Below, in pieces: positions 1 through 8,107 of a stretch of DNA of 64,000 bases. The notes below the pieces were generated by a model. That model saw only the letters and a list, made by a program, of their open reading frames with translations, made no database searches and was not told where the DNA came from. The stretch is from Flammeovirgaceae bacterium UBA7330 (GTDB lineage: Bacteria > Bacteroidota > Bacteroidia > Cytophagales > Cyclobacteriaceae). Location: positions 176,164 through 240,163 of the forward strand of contig DKPQ01000024.1 of NCBI GenBank assembly GCA_002471275.1, read 5' to 3'. The stretch's first letter is position 1. Every line of letters starts with the position of its first letter. The position numbers and the translations under genes were made by a program.

Positions 1-179
1 GATCAAAAAGCAAGTTTAACATGATCTCTTCATTGTTTTTGGGAATTCTTTTGAATAAACGACCCTGAAAGATCCATTTTATTTTGATCCGTATAAATAT
101 TACCCCATAAAGACAAAAGGCTACTACAGATTCATATTAGCATCTGATTAAAAAAATGGAAGACGGAATTTAAGAGGGG

Positions 180-1484
180 TCAAAGCTCAATTTTCTTCTT
201 CAGGTCCCCGTGTTCATAAATCTCTCTGACTTCGGGTTCGCCTTTTTTGTTGTAATAGGTCCAGTTACCATGTCGCTTGTTTCTATGGTAGGTGCCTTCA
301 TAATACTTGTTGCCATTTCTATGGTACCGGACATAGTCACCTTGCAGCCAGTTTAGTTTCCAGTTGGAAACAACCTCTGGCTCGCCATTGGGAAAGTAGT
401 CAACGGCTTTTCCTGCCTTGATACCATAGGCATAGGTTTCTTCTTTGATCAGTTTTTTATGTTCATAGAGAAGCTTCACGCCATGCAGTTTGCCAGATTC
501 ATACGGTTCCACTAAAACGAGGTTTTCCTTGTCATCGTAGGTTTTCCATTTGCCATGAGGAAGCTCGTTGCGGATGCTCTTTTCCTGAATGAGATTTCCT
601 TTTTCATTGTATTCTTTGATGTCGGCATCCATGCCATGATTGCTGTAGACGCCCACAGATTTGACTTCTCCACTAAGGAAGAATTCTGTGCTCTTTCCTG
701 CACGTGCTCCTTCATTGTATGGGATAGTAGCTTTTGGTGATCCATCGTCATAGAAAACTTCATACATTCCCTCAAGACCACCATTTACATATACTCCCCT
801 TGACCGAAGTTGACCGTTTTCATAGTAGTACTTTACCGAACCGGTTCGCGATCCTCTGCGGTTGATAGCTTCCATCTCCAGTTGACCATTCGGAAAGTAA
901 GTTTTGTATTCACCATCAAGAAGGCCATTGACAAGTTCAGCCTCCAGCTTAATGTTTCCAGTTTCATAGAATTCCCGTGTAATTCCATTCGGCTTCCCTT
1001 CTTTGTAGTAGGTTTCTTCCTTTTTGATATCATTGGGATAATAAGAAATTACCCATCCTTCAGGCTTGCCATTGTTGAACGTGGTTTGTGCTTTGAGGGA
1101 GCCATCAGGATGATAGGATTTTAGTTCACCGGTCAGTGTATCGTCTGCAAAGACAGCTTCCTGGATTAAATGACCTTCAGGATCGAAGACCTGTGTCAAC
1201 CCTTGCTTCTGGCCATTTTTATAGCTTGTGGTCCTTTGGATGGAGCCATCTTCATACAGGTTTACAAACTCTCCCTGTCTTTTCCCTTTTTCATAATGTC
1301 CTGTGATGATGACGTTCCCCAAAGGACTGTACATTTCATAAAGGCCGTCTACTTTGGAGCTATCATTATCCAGGATGTGGTATTTCTCTTTGATGCTACC
1401 ATCATCATAGTAGGTAATGATGGGGGTCTGAGCCATCAAACCCAATGAACATACCAGTAGCGCAATCAGGAAACCTGTCTTCAT
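180..1484 (-). CDS. MORN-repeat (YwqK-like) exported protein
   Basis: A protein of about 434 residues starting at the ATG at 1484; an in-frame TTG four codons upstream is less likely because the ATG begins a clean signal peptide (MKTGFLIALLVCSLGLMAQ). The mature part is almost entirely short repeats of the form Y-x-NG-x-L-x-x-E-x-x-Y-x-x-G-x-x-x-G, about 15 copies, typical of MORN-variant/YwqK-family proteins. These fold as solenoids of beta hairpins. They are often annotated as toxin-antitoxin 'YwqK antitoxin', but nothing here supports a toxin partner. It is the last gene of a minus-strand run, 36 bp after the thiolase, so it is probably co-transcribed with it. Exact function unknown; likely a periplasmic or surface protein. 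Confidence 0.8.
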   Translation of the reverse strand: MKTGFLIALLVCSLGLMAQTPIITYYDDGSIKEKYHILDNDSSKVDGLYEMYSPLGNVIITGHYEKGKRQGEFVNLYEDGSIQRTTSYKNGQKQGLTQVFDPEGHLIQEAVFADDTLTGELKSYHPDGSLKAQTTFNNGKPEGWVISYYPNDIKKEETYYKEGKPNGITREFYETGNIKLEAELVNGLLDGEYKTYFPNGQLEMEAINRRGSRTGSVKYYYENGQLRSRGVYVNGGLEGMYEVFYDDGSPKATIPYNEGARAGKSTEFFLSGEVKSVGVYSNHGMDADIKEYNEKGNLIQEKSIRNELPHGKWKTYDDKENLVLVEPYESGKLHGVKLLYEHKKLIKEETYAYGIKAGKAVDYFPNGEPEVVSNWKLNWLQGDYVRYHRNGNKYYEGTYHRNKRHGNWTYYNKKGEPEVREIYEHGDLKKKIEL

Positions 1485-1520
1485 AACACCACACAAATAA
1501 ACGAGAATTATTCGAAGAAA

Positions 1521-2699
1521 TTATGCTTTTTGGATGACAATGGCGGATGCTCCTCCACCACCATTGCATATTCCTGCTACACCATATTCACCTTTATTCT
1601 TGATGAGAACGGTGGTTAATGTAGTCATGATCCTTGCTCCTGATGCACCCAGGGGGTGTCCGAGAGCAACTGCGCCACCCAGCACATTTACTTTTTCCGG
1701 ATCCAGTCCGAGGGTTTTGTTATTGGCAAGCGCGACAACAGAAAAGGCTTCATTGATCTCGTAATAGTCAATGTCCTCAGGTTTCAAACCTGCCCGCTGT
1801 ATCGCTTTTGGAATAGCCAGGGAAGGGGCAGTGGTAAACCAGATAGGGTCCTGTGCAGCATCTGCAAAACCAATGATTTTTGCTACTGGCTTTAATCCCA
1901 GTGACTCCATTTTGCTCTTACTCATCAGTACCATTGCCGAAGCACCGTCATTGATCGTTGAGGCATTGGCAGCGGTAACGGTGCCCTCAGGATTGAAGAC
2001 CGGCTTGAGTGAGGGGATCTTTTCGAAGAACACGTTTTTGTACTCCTCGTCAGTATCCATCACCAGCGAGTCGCCCTTTCTCTGGGGAATCTCTACAGGA
2101 ATGATCTCAGATTTAAAATCTCCATCCTCCGTCGCTTTAGCAGCACGCTTATAGGATCTAATGGCATATTCATCCTGCTCTTCGCGAGAGATCTTCATCT
2201 CCTTAGCTGTATTATCAGCACAGCTACCCATCGGAAAGCCGTTGTAAACCTCCCATAGCCCATCATGCATCAGCCCATCAATCAGCTGACCGTGACCATA
2301 TTTGTAGCCATATCTTGCCTTTGGAATGTAGTAGGGGATGTTGCTCATACTTTCCATTCCACCGGCCACCACCACATCATTGATCCCCAACATGATAGAC
2401 TGAGCACCAAGCATGGCTGCCTTCATTCCTGAAGCACAGACTTTATTGATGGTTGTACAGGGTACATGGGTACCAATACCAGCACCAATGGCTGCCTGAC
2501 GGGCAGGGGCCTGGCCCAGGTTAGCCGATACCACATTCCCCATAAAAACTTCCTGAACTTCTTTGGGGTCAATCTTTTGACGATCCAATGCACCCTTGAT
2601 AGCCAGGCTACCCAGCTGAGTGGCAGAAAAGGAGGAGAGTGTGCCACCAAAACTTCCGATGGGAGTACGTACGATAGATACAATGAATACTTCTTCCAT
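1521..2699 (-). CDS. acetyl-CoA C-acyltransferase (thiolase)
   Basis: Thiolase II family enzyme of 392 residues, the usual length. It catalyses CoA-dependent condensation or cleavage of acetoacetyl-CoA/3-ketoacyl-CoA in the cytoplasm. The nucleophilic Cys is at about residue 88 in NKVCASGMKA. GGMESMSN, NEAFSVVALA, GHPLGASG (catalytic His) and the second Cys in CNGGGGAS are all present. I place the start at the ATG at 2699 (MEEVFIVSIVRTPIG); an in-frame TTG two codons earlier is less likely. It begins 12 bp after the BatC-like gene stops, so it probably sits in the same transcript, an unusual partner for bat genes. The hydroxyacyl-CoA dehydrogenase at 51.1-52.0 kb could act in the same pathway but is far away. 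Biosynthetic versus degradative use cannot be told. Confidence 0.92.
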   Translation of the reverse strand: MEEVFIVSIVRTPIGSFGGTLSSFSATQLGSLAIKGALDRQKIDPKEVQEVFMGNVVSANLGQAPARQAAIGAGIGTHVPCTTINKVCASGMKAAMLGAQSIMLGINDVVVAGGMESMSNIPYYIPKARYGYKYGHGQLIDGLMHDGLWEVYNGFPMGSCADNTAKEMKISREEQDEYAIRSYKRAAKATEDGDFKSEIIPVEIPQRKGDSLVMDTDEEYKNVFFEKIPSLKPVFNPEGTVTAANASTINDGASAMVLMSKSKMESLGLKPVAKIIGFADAAQDPIWFTTAPSLAIPKAIQRAGLKPEDIDYYEINEAFSVVALANNKTLGLDPEKVNVLGGAVALGHPLGASGARIMTTLTTVLIKNKGEYGVAGICNGGGGASAIVIQKA

Positions 2700-2711
2700 G
2701 ATCAATGTTGT

Positions 2712-3542
2712 TTACCAGTCTGGCCTGTTAGGGTCCTGCTGTTTAGTAGGTTTTCTTTTCCGTTGCTGAATATACTGAAATTCGTTGTTTTTCATGGCCT
2801 CGAGAATCATCCTGGCCTTTTCTTCAGAAATATTCATCTCCTCAAGCTTTTCTTTGGTGCCAGGTTGCTGGTTTTCCTGTTCCTTGCTGTCTTGCTCTTC
2901 TCCTTCCTGCTGTTGTTGCTGTTCCTGCTCTCCCTGCTCACCCTCCTCGTTGTTCTGCTCCTGTTCCTGTTGTTCTTGTTCCTGACTATCCTGTTCAGAT
3001 TCCTGATTTTGTTTGTCCTGGTTTTGCTTTTGCTGATCCTGGTTCTCCTGATCCTGATTCTGATCTTGTTGATCCTGGTTTTGATTGTCCTGGTTCTGCT
3101 GGTTTTGTTCGTTTTGCTGCTGTAAAAGCTTTTTCACAATCTCGTAATTGTATCGGGCTTCACTATTTGTGGGGTTAGCCCGGATGGCGGACTTCAGCAT
3201 AGACTCCGCTTCGTTTAGCTGGCGATTGTTTTTGGCCATCACGCCAAGTTGTTGATATGCTATAGACCTGATTTCTTTGTTTGGCGAGCCTGTCAACTGG
3301 TTGTAAGTGCTGGTAGCGTTGGCAGAATCATTGAGATGAAAATAACTGTGAGCCATGTTTAAATACACTTCGTCCTCATCGATCAGCATACTGTCGGTAA
3401 GGATTCTGTATTTTGAAGCTGCCAGCTCATAATTGCCGGCATTATAAGCTGTTTCGGCGGCTTTTTTTGTTTTATTGATCCTGTTGATCTCAATAGGATC
3501 AGGGGAAAGGACTAACAAAGTGATAAGGAAGATTGCTTTCAT
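2712..3542 (-). CDS. BatC-like TPR protein with Q/E/N-rich tail
   Basis: 276 residues. A short N-terminal hydrophobic segment (1-15) is followed by three to four TPR-type helices (about 25-140, including NSEARYNYEIVKKLL). A stretch of about 90 residues then consists almost only of Q, N, E and D (about 145-235). The end is Lys/Arg/Pro-rich (KPTKQQDPNRPDW). TPR plus a long Gln-rich segment directly after a VWA gene is the arrangement of BatC in Bacteroidota Bat (aerotolerance) operons, a periplasmic or membrane-linked complex of unclear function. Start overlaps the VWA gene stop by 4 bp, indicating translational coupling. BatA, BatD and BatE are not in the window on this side. Confidence 0.78.
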   Translation of the reverse strand: MKAIFLITLLVLSPDPIEINRINKTKKAAETAYNAGNYELAASKYRILTDSMLIDEDEVYLNMAHSYFHLNDSANATSTYNQLTGSPNKEIRSIAYQQLGVMAKNNRQLNEAESMLKSAIRANPTNSEARYNYEIVKKLLQQQNEQNQQNQDNQNQDQQDQNQDQENQDQQKQNQDKQNQESEQDSQEQEQQEQEQNNEEGEQGEQEQQQQQEGEEQDSKEQENQQPGTKEKLEEMNISEEKARMILEAMKNNEFQYIQQRKRKPTKQQDPNRPDW

Positions 3543-4507
3543 ATCCTGATAACCTTCACATTAATGATCAAATCAAGGAGCATAAGGAAAAATGCCGCAC
3601 CGAGAAAGTAAAAGTACTTATTGGCTTTGGCATCCATGGTTTTGGCATCTCTCAATTCTCCTTCAATGTCATTGATTGCACTAATCAAACGGGACACATC
3701 GTTTCGGGATTCATTGATCTCAAAATATTTACCTCCTGTGTCAGCTGCAAGCTTTTTCAATGAGGCGTCATTTAGCTGGCTGATCACATCCTCGCCGGAT
3801 CTGTTTTTCTTGAATCCTCGTCTTGTCGGGATTTTACTGCCTCTTTCGGTGCCCACACCTAGCGTAAATAGCTTAATGCCTGAGCTTTCTACTTCATTTC
3901 CTACATCTTCTGTCTCTTCCCCAAAATCTTCCCCATCGCTGATCAGGATAATGATTTTGGAGGTTTGCTTGGCCTGGGACTGTGTCTCATCTGTCAACTT
4001 TTTCAATGCCATCTTAAGTGGGGGGCCAAAATCTGTTCCGGTACTGGGTACAAGGTCCGTATTTAGAGATTGGATGAAGAGGGTCAAAGCATTGTTGTCG
4101 TAGGTAAGCGGACATTGCATAAAGGCTTCATTGGAAAACATGATCAAACCAATGCGGTCTGAACTGAAGGCCTCTGCAATGTTCTTTAATTCAAATTTCA
4201 CCTTTTCAAGCCTGGAAGGTTGAACGTCCACGGCATTCATGGATTCAGACAGGTCAACACAAATGAATATATCTTTTCCGATGGCCTTCACTTCCCGGGT
4301 GGTATCTCCAAAAGAAGGTCCGAGCAAGGCAACTATCATAAGGATTACATAAATACTCCTGAGTAAGAGTTTGAGCACAGATCGTCTGATGGAAGTATTT
4401 AATACATTCCTGATCCTGAGCAGTCTGATAAGATAAAAAGAATAGAAAAGGATAAATGCCAGGATGGCAATAATTTCAAATACACCTATGTCGTAAGCCC
4501 ACTTCAT
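3539..4507 (-). CDS. VWA-domain membrane protein, BatB-like
   Basis: 322 residues. Two N-terminal membrane helices (about 9-27 and 46-65), a von Willebrand A domain, and one C-terminal helix (about 297-318). The MIDAS metal site is visible as DLSES at residues 85-89, with later TGTD and SDGEDFG elements. This two-helix/VWA/one-helix plan is that of BatA/BatB proteins; the TPR/Gln-rich BatC directly downstream, overlapping by 4 bp, favours BatB. The domain would face the periplasm. Start ATG at 4507. The neighbouring upstream gene is a separate lipoprotein rather than batA, so the cluster is incomplete here. Confidence 0.85.
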   Translation of the reverse strand: MKWAYDIGVFEIIAILAFILFYSFYLIRLLRIRNVLNTSIRRSVLKLLLRSIYVILMIVALLGPSFGDTTREVKAIGKDIFICVDLSESMNAVDVQPSRLEKVKFELKNIAEAFSSDRIGLIMFSNEAFMQCPLTYDNNALTLFIQSLNTDLVPSTGTDFGPPLKMALKKLTDETQSQAKQTSKIIILISDGEDFGEETEDVGNEVESSGIKLFTLGVGTERGSKIPTRRGFKKNRSGEDVISQLNDASLKKLAADTGGKYFEINESRNDVSRLISAINDIEGELRDAKTMDAKANKYFYFLGAAFFLMLLDLIINVKVIRI

Positions 4508-4559
4508 TCGGCATCAAAATTAATGAAGCAAGTCAAAAGTGACTATGGTTATAAAACAA

Positions 4560-5201
4560 TTAACGTTTTTTAATGGATAAGTGCGTTTTAGACCCATTAG
4601 TGGATGTCATGGGCATACATTCCAGACCCAATTTGCCGTGATCTACACTTGCGGAGCTCAGTAGATCTTGAAATTTAGGTTCAAAAGGCAGAGCGTCCGG
4701 ATACCTGGCATGTTGTTTAAATTCTTCTAACGAATCTTCAGGATAGTTAATGAGTTGTGGTTTTTTAAAAGATTCTATGAGGGCAACCAGTAATCCGGGG
4801 CTGGTAGCCATTAGCCCGATGGCTTTTGGAGAATCAGAATGATTGGAATGGGCGAGTAAGCCAACCATTGTAGGGACCAGCGTCAATCCTGTAATTAACA
4901 AATAGGTCTTAGCCTTTGTGCCTGTTAGTTGAGCAGTCATTGTCTCTATATCGTCAACAGGAATTGCAACGTATTGTTGGCGATCAGTATAAAGGATCAA
5001 TGTGTCATCCAGAAAGACAAGTTCACCGGATACAGTCATGTTAGAGGACTTGCTGATCACTTTGGTATATGCTCCACCTGAAGATTTGCTATGCCTGGAA
5101 GATTTTTTTTCTAACGAAATTTCTGTGTACGATTCTTTATTACACCCTGATAGCAGCGGGAGCAGGATGATAAATACAATTAAGAAGCGTAATTGATGCA
5201 T
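4560..5201 (-). CDS. lipoprotein of unknown function
   Basis: About 213 residues from the ATG at 5201; an in-frame TTG at 5210 would add three residues. The N-terminus is a lipoprotein signal (hydrophobic run then LLSGC). A Ser/Lys-rich linker follows, then a small beta-rich segment (GELVFLDDTLILY, VAIPVDDIETM) of the type seen in many Bacteroidota envelope proteins, then two hydrophobic stretches (about 105-122 and 130-148). No family recognised. It lies 52 bp upstream of the VWA gene on the same strand, so it could share its transcript. Confidence 0.7.
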   Translation of the reverse strand: MHQLRFLIVFIILLPLLSGCNKESYTEISLEKKSSRHSKSSGGAYTKVISKSSNMTVSGELVFLDDTLILYTDRQQYVAIPVDDIETMTAQLTGTKAKTYLLITGLTLVPTMVGLLAHSNHSDSPKAIGLMATSPGLLVALIESFKKPQLINYPEDSLEEFKQHARYPDALPFEPKFQDLLSSASVDHGKLGLECMPMTSTNGSKTHLSIKKR

Positions 5202-5471
5202 GGGTTTCAAGTATTGAGAGCCAAAGTAGATCAGGCACTCTGAGAAGAAGAATTGAATATTGAAACCTGAGTAGGGTAATTATTGAAATTTCCCAATTGG
5301 ATAAAGAATGAGAGATCCATTTGCATGAATTACTATAAAATTTTAGTTAGGCGATGCTGTTTTGTGAAAAACAAGAATTGCGGCGCAATCTAATGATACG
5401 TCATTTATCAAATATCGTTTTGCAAAAAGTTAATTTTATTAGCCTGGCTTTCAGGAAATCAAAAAAGCATA

Positions 5472-5502
5472 AAAAAAGGGCACGGACATCAGCCCGTACC
5501 CC
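5472..5502 (-). terminator. rho-independent terminator after the 5536-6156 gene
   Basis: Read on the minus strand this is a G+C-rich hairpin (GGGTACGG paired with CCGTGCCC, one mismatch) followed by a run of seven T. It lies about 35 bp past the stop of the gene at 5536-6156. The rest of the 5211-5535 interval shows no gene. Confidence 0.75.
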
Positions 5503-5535
5503 GTATATGAAGAGGAGAATTATTACGCTTTAAAT

Positions 5536-6156
5536 TCATCTGAATGCAATGTATTGACACGCTTTTTCAGAATATTTCTGAATGGATTTGGGACCAAACT
5601 CATTAAAGTCTATGATCCGATCATTTTTTATGAGCAAGTGTCTGAGTCTCGACAACTTCTTTGCCGTTTGCAGGTCCATCTCGCTCAATGCCCCATCAAT
5701 CACATGTGAGTGAAACATTGCTTTGACAGGAATAAACAAATAATCAGACCCTTTGTACTGGATCACTCCGGAGTAGCTATGACTGGGTTTGATCAATTTA
5801 TTCCATGCCAGGTAATATTTACCCTCATAGAAAATTGGCTTTGGACCAATGACCTTGTATATACTACCGACTGCAGTCACAATCATCCTATTGTCTTCCG
5901 AAATAAATCCTTGAATTTCTCTCAATGGGTATTCCATAGCTATTTCTTTCAGGCCTTCACAAAGGTTTTCGTACTCTTTAAAAGGACTGATCTCATCTGT
6001 TTTCGTGGGTTGGACCTGATGTTCGATATTGGGAAGATTCCCTTGATTGTTCCAAAGCTGAGTTGTTATCAGGAAGTTGGTATATGTGCCTGTTCCAATG
6101 ATTGTCAGGAGAATTAATGATCGATATAGTGAAGACCTTTTCATCTTTATTGGCAT
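5536..6156 (-). CDS. exported protein with a possible JAMM-like motif
   Basis: 206 residues. One N-terminal hydrophobic segment (about 10-30) suggests a signal anchor with the rest outside the cytoplasm. The middle contains a motif HSH-x6-S-x2-D (FHSHVIDGALSEMD), close to the H-x-H-x7-S-x2-D zinc motif of JAB/MPN metallopeptidases but one residue short, and similar segments occur in secreted RadC/DUF4329-type domains. No family can be assigned with confidence. Two starts are possible (MPIK or MKRS four codons later). It is divergent from the LysR gene at 6248, whose dyad at 6224-6244 lies between them, so it may be a target of that regulator. Confidence 0.6.
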   Translation of the reverse strand: MPIKMKRSSLYRSLILLTIIGTGTYTNFLITTQLWNNQGNLPNIEHQVQPTKTDEISPFKEYENLCEGLKEIAMEYPLREIQGFISEDNRMIVTAVGSIYKVIGPKPIFYEGKYYLAWNKLIKPSHSYSGVIQYKGSDYLFIPVKAMFHSHVIDGALSEMDLQTAKKLSRLRHLLIKNDRIIDFNEFGPKSIQKYSEKACQYIAFR

Positions 6157-6223
6157 GACACCTGAACAAAAAACGAGAAATTCTATGTAAAAAGATGATG
6201 AATGAAATGAAATGATTTAAATT

Positions 6224-6244
6224 TATGAATGAAAAATATTCATA
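6224..6244. promoter_or_regulatory. dyad operator between LysR gene and divergent gene
   Basis: A perfect inverted repeat TATGAAT-N7-ATTCATA ends 3 bp before the LysR start codon and contains T-N11-A-type spacing typical of LysR sites. It lies between two divergent genes, so autoregulation plus control of the 5536-6156 gene is plausible. This is inferred from position only. Confidence 0.45.
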
Positions 6245-6247
6245 GAT

Positions 6248-7141
6248 ATGGAAATTCGACACCTCCGTTTAATTGAAAGTGTAGCTGAAGAGGGGAGTCT
6301 GACCAAAGCTGTACGGAAGTTGAATGTGTCACCCTCGGCACTGAGCCATCAGCTAAAGGAGATAGAACAGGAGTTGGGGGTGCAGCTATTCAACAGGATC
6401 AATAAAAAGCTTGTCATTACGGATGCGGGAAGAGTGATGTTGAAGTCAGCCCAGAAAATCCTGTTGGAATTGGAATTGGCTGAGCATGAACTGATCAGTT
6501 TAAGGGATGGGGAGGTAGGAGAATTGAATATTACTACAGAATGTTATACCTGCTATCACTGGCTTCCCGGGGTGATGAAAACTTTTTCCAGGGAGTTTCC
6601 GGGGATCAACGTGAATATTCATCCGGATTATACGGCTGATCCTATTCCTTATTTGTTGGATGGCAAAGTAGATGGTGTACTCACCAGTGAAGTAGTGAAA
6701 AACAATGCGATAAAGTACCGTGAACTTTTCCGTGATGAGTTGGTGGCAGTGGTAGCGCAGGGTCATCCCTGGGAGGAAAAGCCATATGTGGTGGCTGAGG
6801 ATTTTGCCGATCAGAATGTCCTGATCTATTCCAGACCTTTGGAATCTGTAGCCCTTTTTCGTCAGGTTCTGTTGCCGGCGAATGTGACACCCCGAAAAAT
6901 CACAGAAATTCTACTCACCGAAGCACAGGTGGAAATGGTGAAAACAGGTGCTTACGTGAAGGTGCTGGCTAAATGGGCTGTAGAGCCTTATCTCAAGACT
7001 CAACCAATAGTGACTGTACCTGTTACTAAAAACGGTCTGCATCGCACCTGGTACTTTGCCATGCTTAAAAAAGAATCTACGGCTCCTTATATTGATAAGT
7101 TCATCAAGATTCTCGCCAGACAAATGAAAGGGGGAGTTTAG
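6248..7141 (+). CDS. LysR-family transcriptional regulator
   Basis: 297 residues, standard for the family. N-terminal winged HTH at about 1-60 (GSLTKAVRKLNVSPSALSHQ, then LGVQLFNR), linker helix, and a periplasmic-binding-protein-like effector domain from about 90. The effector part opens with a Cys-containing segment (ITTECYTCYHWLPGVM) resembling MetR-type regulators, but homocysteine sensing cannot be claimed. Start ATG at 6248 follows an inverted repeat (6224-6244) that is a likely autoregulatory site. The divergent gene at 5536-6156 is the obvious candidate target. Confidence 0.9.
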   Translation: MEIRHLRLIESVAEEGSLTKAVRKLNVSPSALSHQLKEIEQELGVQLFNRINKKLVITDAGRVMLKSAQKILLELELAEHELISLRDGEVGELNITTECYTCYHWLPGVMKTFSREFPGINVNIHPDYTADPIPYLLDGKVDGVLTSEVVKNNAIKYRELFRDELVAVVAQGHPWEEKPYVVAEDFADQNVLIYSRPLESVALFRQVLLPANVTPRKITEILLTEAQVEMVKTGAYVKVLAKWAVEPYLKTQPIVTVPVTKNGLHRTWYFAMLKKESTAPYIDKFIKILARQMKGGV

Positions 7142-7274
7142 CTCTGTTTTTGTTGATTTTAGCAAGATAATAGTGGATTTTTATCAGACAACGTAAGTTA
7201 TTGTTTGCGATTGTTTTTACTTCTCATATAAAAGCGTCAACTTTTATATAATCCATAACCTAAATCCACTTAAT

Positions 7275-8075
7275 ATGAGAAGATTTATTACATCTGGGCT
7301 ATGCATGGCTGTGCTATGCATCCCTTTTTGCTTATTGAGTCAGATTGCTGTTATTTCCAAGACTCATTGGATTCCTGATACGACCAATTCAAACAAGGCG
7401 TGGTTAGCGTTAGAAGGACAGTTCCATGATAAGGTGATCATGAAGAATCATTTTATTTTGGATGGAACTGTCTTATATCATTTTTATACGGATGATGCTT
7501 CTGAACTGCTTTTTATGCAGACTTATGAGAATTTATCCGAACTCGAAAAGTCACATGAAAAAGGCATTGAATTAGTGAAAGCAACCTGGCCGGATTCCCT
7601 GGAGAGGAGGGCTATGCTGAGAAAACGATTCAATTATTATTCATTGGAGCACTCGGATGAGATCTATTCTTTACTTCCATTTACTAAGCGGTTGCAATCA
7701 AAATCGGATAGTGTCCTGTACTATTATTTCAGAATGTTACGAGCAAAGCCTCTCCCTGAGAATGGTTCAATCGCTGAGAGAACACAACTCTTAAAGGAAC
7801 ATGCTGAGAAAGTTATCCTTAAAAATGAAACCGTGCTGGCCTATTATCCCATGGTTCATTTCTATGGAGGGGATGGTCGGGATTTTTTACAGGTGTTTGT
7901 ATTCAAATCATTTGATGATCTGAATAATCTACAACAAACCAATATTGAGATCATCAAAGCTGCCTGGCCGGATGAAAAGAGTCAGAATGAATTTTATAAG
8001 AAGTTATCCGAATACCTTGAACCATGGCATGGGGATAAGATATACACCTATGAGCCCAGGTTAACTAAACTATAA
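7275..8075 (+). CDS. exported protein with duplicated alpha/beta domain
   Basis: 266 residues with a signal peptide (MRRFITSGLCMAVLCIPFCLLSQ). The mature protein is two similar halves. The first has a segment around ELLFMQTYENLSELEK...KATWPDSLERR ending DEIYS; the second has DFLQVFVFKSFDDLNN...KAAWPDEKSQNE ending DKIYTYEP. The pattern beta strand, short helix, then ATWPD/AAWPD helix recalls dimeric alpha-beta barrel (ferredoxin-like) proteins fused in tandem. No enzyme motif is recognised. Function unknown; periplasmic by signal peptide. It ends at a hairpin terminator shared with the convergent gene at 8106. Confidence 0.7.
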   Translation: MRRFITSGLCMAVLCIPFCLLSQIAVISKTHWIPDTTNSNKAWLALEGQFHDKVIMKNHFILDGTVLYHFYTDDASELLFMQTYENLSELEKSHEKGIELVKATWPDSLERRAMLRKRFNYYSLEHSDEIYSLLPFTKRLQSKSDSVLYYYFRMLRAKPLPENGSIAERTQLLKEHAEKVILKNETVLAYYPMVHFYGGDGRDFLQVFVFKSFDDLNNLQQTNIEIIKAAWPDEKSQNEFYKKLSEYLEPWHGDKIYTYEPRLTKL

Positions 8076-8085
8076 CAATCGAAAG

Positions 8086-8107
8086 GCCGGACATGATCCG
8101 GCTTTTT
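8086..8107 (+). terminator. terminator between convergent genes
   Basis: Stem GCCGGA/TCCGGC with loop CATGA and five T after it. It terminates the plus-strand gene ending at 8075 and overlaps the stop codon of the minus-strand gene at 8106. Confidence 0.8.

Noticed and set aside
180..1484. YwqK antitoxin of a toxin-antitoxin pair
   Set aside because: It has a signal peptide and no neighbouring toxin gene; the name reflects the repeat family only.
2466..3125. Long Leu/Phe-rich plus-strand reading frame
   Set aside because: It is the antisense of the thiolase start and the BatC-like Gln/Glu-rich tract; the composition simply mirrors CAG/GAA codons.
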